Assembly: GCF_010748935.1 (NCBI RefSeq)
Contig: NZ_CP048796.1
Span: forward strand, 1-60,000
DNA: 60,000 nucleotides
From: Providencia vermicola
Lineage (GTDB): Bacteria; Pseudomonadota; Gammaproteobacteria; Enterobacterales; Enterobacteriaceae
Reading direction: 5' to 3'
Positions 19,442-27,523 of this stretch are shown here, piece by piece. The notes beneath the pieces were generated by a model. That model was not told the DNA's origin, did not search any database, and worked only from the letters and a program-made list of their open reading frames with translations. Position 1 is the first letter of the stretch. Every line of letters starts with the position of its first letter. The translations under genes and the position numbers were made by a program.

Positions 19442-21640
19442 ATGGAATTGGCTGAACTAATGCCCTTTTTGACCATTGTCGGGGGCATCATCGTAGTCAT
19501 ACTTGGATTTTTTGGGCTATTTAAAGCCTTCTATATCAAAGTTCCACAAGGAACAGCGCTGATTGTTAACGACATGTCGTCACAGCCAAAAGTTCACTTT
19601 ACTGGTGCTTTAGTTTACCCCGTTATCTACAAAAAAGAGTTTATGAGAATATCTCTCTTAACTTTAGAAGTGGATCGCCGTGGGAAAGATGGCTTGATTT
19701 GCCAAGATAATTTACGTGCTGATATTACCGTTGCCTTTTATTTACGCGTAAATGAAACAACGGAAGATGTACTTAAAGTCGCTAAGGCGATTGGTGTTGA
19801 CCGTGCTTCTGACCATCAAGCCGTAAGCACCTTATTTAGTGCTAAATTCTCAGAAGCACTCAAAACGGTTGGTAAGCAGTTTGAGTTGTCTAAACTTTTT
19901 GAAGATAGACAAAACTTCCGTGATCGTATTGTTGATGTTATCGGTAAAGATCTCAATGGCTATGCGCTTGAAGACGTTGCCATCGACTATTTAGAGCAAA
20001 CACCAAAAGCAGCGCTCGATCCAAATAATATTTTCGACTCCGAAGGTATTCGCAAAATCACTGAAATTACCGCAATCCATAATATTGAAACGAACCAGAA
20101 AGAACGTGACCAAGAACTGGCAATTCAAAAGAAAAATGTGGAAACCCGCGAAGCTAGCTTAGCACTTGAGCGTCAACAAGCCGATGCAGAAGCCCGTCAA
20201 AAACGTGAAATTGAAAATATTCGAGCGCGTGAACAAGCTGAAACATTACGTGTACAAGAAGAAGAACGCTTAAAAGCAGAACAAGCACGGATTCAAACTC
20301 AACAAGAAATTGAAATCCGTGAAGAAAACCGTATGCGTGAAGTTGAAGTTGCTCAACAAAACCGTACCCGTGCTGTCACTATCGAAGAAGAGCGAGTCAA
20401 ACGCGCTCGTGACCTTGAAATTGTTGCTCGCGAACGTGAAGTTGAACTACAACGCATTGAAAAAGAAAAAGCATTAGAAGAAGAACGCAAAAATATTTCT
20501 AATGTCATTCGCGAACGTGTGGTGGTAGAAAAAAGTGTTGCTCAAGAAGAAGAGCGTATTAAAGAAGTTCGTGAAATTTCAGAAGCCGATCGTTTAAGAC
20601 AAGTCACTGTCATTAACGCTCAAGCAGAAGCGGAAGAATCCTTAGTACGTCAAGTGAAGAAAGCGGAAGCCGACGAGGCAAGTGCTAAACACAAAGCTGA
20701 AGAGATCAGTACCATGGCTCAAGCCGAGCTTGAAGCCTCAGCAAAACAAGCAGAAGCCAAAAAACGCTTAGCAGAAGGGATTGAAGCAGAACATGCAGCA
20801 TTAGGCTTAGCCGAAGCACGAGTACGTCAAGCGGCGGCAGAAGCGGAAGAAAAAGAAGGGTTAGTACAAGCTAACATCACAGCAGAAAAACTCCTTGCCG
20901 AAGCGAGAGGCTTAAAAGAAAAAGGCTTAACAGAAGCGCAAGTGAGGGAGGCGATGGCGCTAGCAGAGCAACAACAGGGCTTTGCTGAAGCGAAAATCCT
21001 TGAAGAGAAATTAACAGCGCAAGCGCGTGGTGAAGAGCAACAAGCGAATGCGAAAGAGAAATTAGGTCTGGCGGATGCAAAAGTACTTGAAGAAAAACTG
21101 GCCGCACAAGCTCGCGGTGAAGGCCAATTAGGTGCTGCACAAGCCGAAGTCATTCGTCAGCGTCTAAAAGCAGAAGCTGATGGCTTGACGGATAAGTTCC
21201 AATCTATGGATCACCTCAGTGATACAGCTCGCGCCCACGAAGAATTCCGTATGCGTCTTGAGAAAGAGTTTGAACAATCTATGGCTTCAATTGCCGCAAA
21301 TAAAGAAATTGCTCGCGAACAAGCCGATGTACTGGCAGCAGCCTTAACCAAGACAAATATCGAAATTGTTGGCGGAGATGGTAGCTTCTTTAATACCTTC
21401 TCTAAAGCACTTAGCTTAGGCAAAGCCGTTGATGGCTTTATGGATAAAAGCAGTTTTGCGAAGGAGAGTGTCGAAAAGCTGATCAACCGTAAAGACGATA
21501 AAAAAATCGACATCGCCGCTTTGCTAAAAAACCCAGAGGTTCAAGATCTAATTAATGGGTTTATGGCTGTAAAAGGTGCAGGTCAACAGGTAAAAACTGT
21601 CACAGCAAAACCTGAAAACCAAAGCGATAATCAACTCTAA
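19442..21640 (+). CDS. Flotillin/SPFH-domain protein, YqiK-like with long coiled coil
   Basis: Flotillins are oligomeric scaffolds of membrane microdomains. This 732-residue protein has one N-terminal membrane segment (about 9-30), an SPFH domain (about 30-200), a very long charged coiled coil (about 210-580), and a C-terminal tail with few charges around 640-700. It is longer than E. coli YqiK (553 residues). Within 473-572 are degenerate repeats of the type GLADAKVLEEKLAAQARGE (542-560) and GFAEAKILEEKLTAQARGE (513-531), spaced 29 residues apart, so part of the extra length comes from internal duplication. GGAGAG precedes the ATG. A 201-base gap separates it from the ATPase gene. Confidence 0.85.
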   Translation: MELAELMPFLTIVGGIIVVILGFFGLFKAFYIKVPQGTALIVNDMSSQPKVHFTGALVYPVIYKKEFMRISLLTLEVDRRGKDGLICQDNLRADITVAFYLRVNETTEDVLKVAKAIGVDRASDHQAVSTLFSAKFSEALKTVGKQFELSKLFEDRQNFRDRIVDVIGKDLNGYALEDVAIDYLEQTPKAALDPNNIFDSEGIRKITEITAIHNIETNQKERDQELAIQKKNVETREASLALERQQADAEARQKREIENIRAREQAETLRVQEEERLKAEQARIQTQQEIEIREENRMREVEVAQQNRTRAVTIEEERVKRARDLEIVAREREVELQRIEKEKALEEERKNISNVIRERVVVEKSVAQEEERIKEVREISEADRLRQVTVINAQAEAEESLVRQVKKAEADEASAKHKAEEISTMAQAELEASAKQAEAKKRLAEGIEAEHAALGLAEARVRQAAAEAEEKEGLVQANITAEKLLAEARGLKEKGLTEAQVREAMALAEQQQGFAEAKILEEKLTAQARGEEQQANAKEKLGLADAKVLEEKLAAQARGEGQLGAAQAEVIRQRLKAEADGLTDKFQSMDHLSDTARAHEEFRMRLEKEFEQSMASIAANKEIAREQADVLAAALTKTNIEIVGGDGSFFNTFSKALSLGKAVDGFMDKSSFAKESVEKLINRKDDKKIDIAALLKNPEVQDLINGFMAVKGAGQQVKTVTAKPENQSDNQL

Positions 21641-21716
21641 TTAAGATGATAATTCAAAGGCATATACTATATCCTTTAGGTAACAAGTCATGTTGTTGAT
21701 GTCGATGTAAAAGGTA

Positions 21717-21749
21717 GCCCAAGAACTTAGACATTTAAGTGACTTGGGC
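21717..21749 (+). other. Hairpin in the gap between flotillin and ATPase genes
   Basis: GCCCAAG and CTTGGGC pair, and inside them ACTTA pairs with TAAGT, with a small internal loop. No T run follows, so it does not look like an intrinsic terminator. It could be an mRNA-stability or processing element that sets different levels of flotillin and ATPase. Confidence 0.4.
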
Positions 21750-21841
21750 CACTAAATACAAATACATCAACCTTATATTGGCTTGAAGTATCACCTGTAT
21801 ATGTCTTGTGTTTTTGTTATAGCCAAGGAAATCAGCGATAC

Positions 21842-24800
21842 ATGTCAATTCAGGAAACAGATCACGAGCAGGAAATACTGGATAGCGCGGTTGCACAAGG
21901 TGGCGCATATGAAATATTACGCAAACGCCTCACCGAGCAAGGGCAACAGCTTCATCAAAAAGCAGTGCAGCTCAATGACAGTCGTTTGCAAGAGTTCGGC
22001 CAAAGCCAAATGGATATTATTGGTCGTATCCGTATTCGCACAGAAAACAATTGCCAAGCAAGGGATATTGTTCGTGTCGGTGAATGGCTTCTGTTTGGTT
22101 ATAACGTCTTCTTAGGTCTCAAAAAAGAAACCCACATTGAAGATGTGTTTTCACTGTATCGGCTAATCGATAACCACGGTGAATTTGATGTTGAAGAAGC
22201 CCCTTATGAAGGGACATTCCTGAGTGATCCTCGCTTTACCCAAGACTTTACTGAATTATATACCTACTACAAAAATACCCAACTGCTACAGCTCGTCGAG
22301 CGTGATGGAAAACTGTTAGCTAGTTTCCAAATTGGCGATCGTATCACCGATGTCAGGGTCTTCCGCTGGTCTATCTCCAGTGATAAAAGCAAAATCGACT
22401 ATATCGATAACCGGGGTGAACGTGATATCGCACTACCTCCAGCCTATGATTTCGAATGGGTTAAAACCACGCGTGAAAATACGGTAAATGGCCGATTTCC
22501 ACATATTAATATTTTAGATACCGTCTTCGTCGAAACTATCGGGGGTGATCTCACGATTAAGTGTGAAAATAACACGGAAGATGGTCTCGGAATTTATCGA
22601 GAAGCGGTTTTAGATAAAAACCAATCCCTCGATGATGCGCAGATTGAATATGCTCAAACTGGCAGCCTTATCTTATTAAAGATATTACCTTATCGGGAAG
22701 AAAGTTGGCGCTATCTCGTTTACAACACGCTCACTCAAACCGTTCAACGGATTGATGCTATTGGCCAAGCATGTGTGCAGTTACCTGAAGATCACGGCAT
22801 TATTTTCCCTGGTGGCTATTATCTACAAAATGGTGAATACAAAACCTTTGACCAACCCATGGATGGCATGCGCTTTCGCCGTTTACGTCGCTCCCCCAAT
22901 GGTGAAGATGTTCTCTATGTGTTTTATTCACCAAATCAAGGCCGCATTGCCTTATTTAACTACAACTTGATTGAGCGAAAACTGGCTATTCCGCTGATCG
23001 GGCATGGTTATGCCATGCTTGAAGATGGAAAAATGGTGTTATTTGAAGGTGAAGGAGATGAAGCCACTCGTGTTCATCCTATGCAAGTCTGGCAAACACC
23101 GTTTTATTCCGAAGAATTTGCAGATCAACAACCTCCACGTAGTGGCTTTTTTGGCCGCATTGGTAATGCTGACCTTGTGCGCGGTATTTCAGAAATCTTA
23201 CATATCGCCAAAGAAATTGAAGGTAATCAAGTTTCCGTTACCCGTTACGAACAACTGAGCCAGCAGCCCAAAAACTTGCTGGATATCTATTATTGGTTCA
23301 ATGACGAACCGTGTTTAGGTATTGGTAAATTACTCAAAGAGATCACGCAAACTAGCGAATTGGTTTTAGATGAGTATGAGAAAGTCGAGAGTATCCGCCA
23401 GCAATCAGCAAAATCGATGAGCGAAGCGGTTAGTCGACAAAAATCGTTGATTTCTTTAACCCTTCCTGAAAGCTGGGATGATATTCAACAGTTTGTTGAT
23501 GGGTTAAATGCACTGAGTGCACAGCGTGGTCATCTGATTTCTCTACGCGAATTCCGTTATATGGATTTAGCAAAGCTCGCACAAATGGAAGAGGAAATCA
23601 CCGAAGCGCAGCAATATGTTTCCCAATCGACAGCGACGTTCCTAGCCAGTGACAAAGCGCTACAACCGTTTAAAACGCAACTCGCTACGTTTGAAGAACA
23701 GGTGGAGAACGCCCAAAATAGCGCTCAGTTAGATATCCCAATGAATGGCATGGAAAAAATGTCTGCCGACTTGGATATGCTATCGAACTTAATGGCCTCT
23801 CTAAAATTTGACGATGTGACCCAGCAAACCCATATTATTGATGCTATTTCACAAATTTATGCTCAATTAAATCAGTCTCGCGCTCGCTTACAACAAAAAC
23901 GTAAATCCCAAAGCAGTGTTGAAACGGTCGCCCAATTCGGCGCACAATTCCGCTTATTCAGCCAAGGTATTACCAACGCGCTCTCTCTTTCTACAGATCC
24001 TGAACGTTGTGATGACCAATTGTCACGATTATTAGTGCAGTTAGAGGAATTAGAAAGCCAATTCAGTCATCATGATCAATTTCTCGATGATATTCTCTCT
24101 AAGCGCGAAGAGTTGTTAGAAACCTTTGAATCACACAAGCAAACGCTACTGGATGAACGCCAGCGCCGTTCACAAAATTTACAAACCGCAGCAGAGCGTT
24201 TATTAGAAAGTCTACAGCGTCGTACTTCACGCTTGCAGTCACAAGATGAACTCAATGCCTTTTTTGCTTCTGATCCATTAGCAGCAAAAACCCGCGAAAT
24301 CATTGAAAAGCTGAGGGAAATCAACGATAACGTCAAGGCTGACGATATTGATGCTAAATTGAAGGCCGCACGTGACCAAGCAATTCGTACACTGAGAGAT
24401 AAAACAGATATATTTGAAGATGGCGGTAATGTCATTAAATTAGGGCCTCGCCATCGCTTTAGCGTTAATACCCAAGAGCTTGATTTAACCATTTTACCTA
24501 AAGATAACCAGCTTTGGTTGTATCTCACAGGAACAGATTTCCAAGAACCGATAGATAATCCACAGTTATCCAAATTGCAGCCTTATTGGACTGCAATGCT
24601 TGAATCTGAATCGGATAATGTGTACAGAGCTGAATATCTTGCCTATTCAATTATCTATGCAGCAAGCAAACGCCAAGATGGACTCGACTATAATAGTCTC
24701 AAGTCAGCGTTATCTGTACCAGAGAAACTAGAAAAAATTGTCCGTGACTTCGCAGCTCCCCGCTATAAAGAAGGTTACGAAAAGGGAATTCATGATCATG

Positions 24801-26779
24801 ACGCTATAGCGATTTTGAAAAAGTTAATTCCGGTTGGTGAAAGTGCCGATTTACTGCGTTATAACCCAACATCGCGAGCAATTGCGGCGATTTTCTGGGA
24901 AAAAATGCAATCTCATGATTACCCAGCACTGTGGCCAGAACGTGCCAGAACAGCGATGAATATTCAGCAATTATTTCACAATGATGATGCGTTACTGGAT
25001 TTACAAGCTGAAATTGAGGCTGATATTAGCCTCTTTCTACAAGAACACCCTATCGCATGTGAAAGCTATCAACAAACTCAGGCAGCAGAGTATCTCAGTT
25101 TTGCTTTAGCGCGCACCCCTATCGAGTTAGTTTACAGTAAATATGCACGTGACTTAGTCGTCGCCTTACAGAGTCGATTAGAAGAAGCACATATGTGGAT
25201 CGATTTTAATCGTTCACAACAGAACCTTTCAGATCGCTATGCTCAGCGCTGGGCCTTGATTCAAAATTGGTTAAAAGGGTTATGCTCAAATTCAGAATTT
25301 GCCCATCTCACGCCTTATATTCCTGGCGCAATCGCCATTATTATCTTAGATAAGGTCGCTTCTGCACGTTATAGTGAGGCGGATCTCTATTTCAAAGTGA
25401 GTGGTTTGCTTGGCGAGCATCCAATGATTGAGAACCAAACGCTGTCATTGAGCTTAGATAACTATTTCAGTCGCATGCGTCAGCAGAGAAAGCAATTTAT
25501 ACCGGCATTCCGTGAGTACCAAGCCCTACGCCAACGCATTGTTATTGATGAACGTCGTCGTTTGAAGTTGCATGAATTCAAAGCACGCCCGTTAAGCTCT
25601 TTTGTACGCAATAAGCTCATTAATGATGTCTATTTACCCATTATCGGCGACAATATGGCAAAACAAATCGGTGCTCTCGGTGAGGGCAAACGTACCGACT
25701 TGATGGGCCTACTTTTAATGATCTCCCCGCCGGGCTACGGAAAAACGACGCTCATGGAGTATGTTGCTGACCGTCTAGGCCTAATTTTCATGAAAATTAA
25801 CGGCCCTGCATTAGGTCATGAAGTGTTATCGCTCGACCCTGAACAAGCTCCCAATGCAACCGCAAGACAAGAGCTAGAAAAACTCAATTTAGCCTTAGAA
25901 ATGGGCAATAATGTCATGCTGTATGTTGATGATATTCAGCATACCCATCCAGAGTTCTTACAGAAATTTATTTCTTTGTGTGATGGCACAAGACGCATTG
26001 AAGGGGTTTGGAAAGGAAAAACCAAAACATATGATATGCGCGGGAAAAAATTCTGTGTTGTTATGGCGGGTAACCCCTATACAGAATCCGGTGAAGTGTT
26101 CCGCATACCTGACATGCTTGCAAACCGAGCTGATATCTATAATTTAGGGGAAGTCCTTGGTGGCATGGATGATGCCTTTGCATTAAGCTACATTGAAAAC
26201 AGTTTAACTTCAAATTCAGTATTGGCTCCACTTGCCTTACGTGACCTGAATGACCTCTACCTGCTCGTAGATAAGGCTATGGGGAAATCAATCTCCACCA
26301 ATGCGTTAAACTACCCTTATTCAGATGCAGAAATCAGTGAGATCGTTGCAGTGATTAAGCATCTAATCACCTTGCGGGATATCGTGCTTAAAGTAAATCA
26401 GCAATATATCGCGAGTGCTGCGCAATCCGATAAATATCGAACTGAACCCGCCTTCCGCCTACAAGGTAGCTATCGCAACATGAATAAATTAGCTGAAAAA
26501 GTTTCATCCGTTATGAATGAGGAAGAACTTGAGCGTTTATTAGATGATCACTACCTAGGTGAAGCGCAATTACTCACGACAGGGGCTGAAGAGAATTTAC
26601 TCAAACTAGCCGAGATCAGAGGTAGGCTTACTGAACAAGAAGCTGCGCGTTGGCAACAAATCAAGAAAGACTTCATGCGCAATAAAGCACTTGGTGGAGA
26701 TAATGCCGATATTGGTGATCGAGTTGTTGCCCAACTCGCCGATCTGGTTGAAAGCGTACAAGCACTAGGCCAGCACTGA
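21842..26779 (+). CDS. Giant coiled-coil AAA ATPase (DUF3686-type, labelled DNA repair ATPase)
   Basis: This 1645-residue protein belongs, as far as I can judge, to the DUF3686/AAA family often labelled DNA repair ATPase without experimental basis. The N-terminal ~450 residues are beta-rich with repeating short strands. A coiled-coil region spans about 500-855. A helical middle follows, then an AAA module with Walker A ISPPGYGKTT at 1294-1303 (Lys1301) and Walker B VMLYVDD ending at Asp1363-Asp1364. The ring part shows AGNPYTESGEVFRIPDMLANRAD, like MoxR-type AAA proteins. I chose the ATG at 21842 (MSIQETDHEQ), with AAGGAA about 12 bases upstream, over a TTG at 21806. Its stop overlaps the rhomboid start. 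Its role in the cluster is unknown. Confidence 0.75.
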   Translation: MSIQETDHEQEILDSAVAQGGAYEILRKRLTEQGQQLHQKAVQLNDSRLQEFGQSQMDIIGRIRIRTENNCQARDIVRVGEWLLFGYNVFLGLKKETHIEDVFSLYRLIDNHGEFDVEEAPYEGTFLSDPRFTQDFTELYTYYKNTQLLQLVERDGKLLASFQIGDRITDVRVFRWSISSDKSKIDYIDNRGERDIALPPAYDFEWVKTTRENTVNGRFPHINILDTVFVETIGGDLTIKCENNTEDGLGIYREAVLDKNQSLDDAQIEYAQTGSLILLKILPYREESWRYLVYNTLTQTVQRIDAIGQACVQLPEDHGIIFPGGYYLQNGEYKTFDQPMDGMRFRRLRRSPNGEDVLYVFYSPNQGRIALFNYNLIERKLAIPLIGHGYAMLEDGKMVLFEGEGDEATRVHPMQVWQTPFYSEEFADQQPPRSGFFGRIGNADLVRGISEILHIAKEIEGNQVSVTRYEQLSQQPKNLLDIYYWFNDEPCLGIGKLLKEITQTSELVLDEYEKVESIRQQSAKSMSEAVSRQKSLISLTLPESWDDIQQFVDGLNALSAQRGHLISLREFRYMDLAKLAQMEEEITEAQQYVSQSTATFLASDKALQPFKTQLATFEEQVENAQNSAQLDIPMNGMEKMSADLDMLSNLMASLKFDDVTQQTHIIDAISQIYAQLNQSRARLQQKRKSQSSVETVAQFGAQFRLFSQGITNALSLSTDPERCDDQLSRLLVQLEELESQFSHHDQFLDDILSKREELLETFESHKQTLLDERQRRSQNLQTAAERLLESLQRRTSRLQSQDELNAFFASDPLAAKTREIIEKLREINDNVKADDIDAKLKAARDQAIRTLRDKTDIFEDGGNVIKLGPRHRFSVNTQELDLTILPKDNQLWLYLTGTDFQEPIDNPQLSKLQPYWTAMLESESDNVYRAEYLAYSIIYAASKRQDGLDYNSLKSALSVPEKLEKIVRDFAAPRYKEGYEKGIHDHDAIAILKKLIPVGESADLLRYNPTSRAIAAIFWEKMQSHDYPALWPERARTAMNIQQLFHNDDALLDLQAEIEADISLFLQEHPIACESYQQTQAAEYLSFALARTPIELVYSKYARDLVVALQSRLEEAHMWIDFNRSQQNLSDRYAQRWALIQNWLKGLCSNSEFAHLTPYIPGAIAIIILDKVASARYSEADLYFKVSGLLGEHPMIENQTLSLSLDNYFSRMRQQRKQFIPAFREYQALRQRIVIDERRRLKLHEFKARPLSSFVRNKLINDVYLPIIGDNMAKQIGALGEGKRTDLMGLLLMISPPGYGKTTLMEYVADRLGLIFMKINGPALGHEVLSLDPEQAPNATARQELEKLNLALEMGNNVMLYVDDIQHTHPEFLQKFISLCDGTRRIEGVWKGKTKTYDMRGKKFCVVMAGNPYTESGEVFRIPDMLANRADIYNLGEVLGGMDDAFALSYIENSLTSNSVLAPLALRDLNDLYLLVDKAMGKSISTNALNYPYSDAEISEIVAVIKHLITLRDIVLKVNQQYIASAAQSDKYRTEPAFRLQGSYRNMNKLAEKVSSVMNEEELERLLDDHYLGEAQLLTTGAEENLLKLAEIRGRLTEQEAARWQQIKKDFMRNKALGGDNADIGDRVVAQLADLVESVQALGQH

Positions 26780-27357
26780 TGATGAAGCAATGGCTAAGTC
26801 AGCGTTTAAAATTACTCGCTATTTTAGCTGGGCTATTGGTTATCATCCAAGTAATCAATAGCCTAACCGATTATGCTCTCACGCGCTTCGGTATTATCCC
26901 GCGAGAGGTAAATAGTTTAATCCGTATTCCACTTGCCCCCTTTATTCATGGTAGTTGGGGGCATTTACTGAGTAACCTACCACCTTTACTGATCCTCAGT
27001 GCAATCCTTATGCATAGAACTATTCGTGAATATGTATATGCCTCATCATTTATTATTATTACCAGCGGATTAGCGGTTTGGCTGGTTGGTCGCTATGCCA
27101 TCCATGTGGGTGCAAGTGGTTGGATTTTTGGGCTTTGGGGACTACTGATTGCTCAAGGCTTCTTTAGACGCCAACTTGTCGATATCCTCATTGCATTATT
27201 GGTACTCTTTTATTTTGGTGCCATGGCAGCAGGCTTACTCCCTATTCATCAATATATTTCGACTGAGTCACATATAGCTGGTGCAATATCCGGCATTTTC
27301 TATGCTTGGTGGATTAATCGCCGTAAAAAAAAGCCCCTTTCATCTACAGAACGCTAA
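26779..27357 (+). CDS. Rhomboid-family intramembrane serine protease
   Basis: The 192-residue protein has about six membrane helices. It carries the rhomboid hallmarks HGSWGHLLSN (57-66), GASG with catalytic Ser113, and SHIAGAISG with catalytic His165. Rhomboids cleave membrane-protein substrates within the bilayer. The start ATG overlaps the ATPase stop codon by one base (TGATG), so translation is probably coupled. This is not the well-known Providencia AarA rhomboid, which is longer (about 280 residues). An alternative start is the next codon, also ATG. The substrate is unknown; the neighbouring flotillin and OB-fold membrane protein are candidates by context only. Confidence 0.85.
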   Translation: MMKQWLSQRLKLLAILAGLLVIIQVINSLTDYALTRFGIIPREVNSLIRIPLAPFIHGSWGHLLSNLPPLLILSAILMHRTIREYVYASSFIIITSGLAVWLVGRYAIHVGASGWIFGLWGLLIAQGFFRRQLVDILIALLVLFYFGAMAAGLLPIHQYISTESHIAGAISGIFYAWWINRRKKKPLSSTER

Positions 27358-27365
27358 TTTACAGC

Positions 27366-27387
27366 TAATGTGATTAGATTCACTTTT
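27366..27387. promoter_or_regulatory. CRP-cAMP site upstream of penicillin acylase
   Basis: TGTGA-TTAGAT-TCACT matches the CRP consensus TGTGA-N6-TCACA at 9 of 10 core positions. It starts 9 bases after the rhomboid stop and is about 140 bases before the acylase start. Catabolite control is known for the E. coli pac gene, so this fits. Confidence 0.7.
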
Positions 27388-27523
27388 AATATTTTTTTAT
27401 TTTTTATGTATCCTTTTTTATCTACTTAGTTCACATATTAATAATTTAACCATTATTTAACCCTTTATTTACAAATTAGTGATTGTTAGTCTCGTAATAC
27501 AATAAAAAATGGAGGCTCATCTG

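Noticed and set aside
20827-21513. Minus-strand frames inside the flotillin gene
   Set aside because: They mirror the Ala/Glu-rich coiled coil as Ser/Ala/Phe-rich runs and have no credible start sites.
24076-24573. 165-codon minus-strand frame inside the ATPase gene
   Set aside because: It lies antisense to the coiled-coil region of an intact gene, where codon bias leaves long open frames by chance, and its product is Ser/Leu/Arg-rich without family features.
21842-26779. DNA repair function for the giant ATPase
   Set aside because: The family name suggests it, but no DNA-binding or nuclease motif is visible and the neighbours are membrane proteins; I kept only the domain description.
26779-27357. 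Identification of the rhomboid as Providencia AarA
   Set aside because: It is about 90 residues shorter and lies in a different context, so only family membership is supported.
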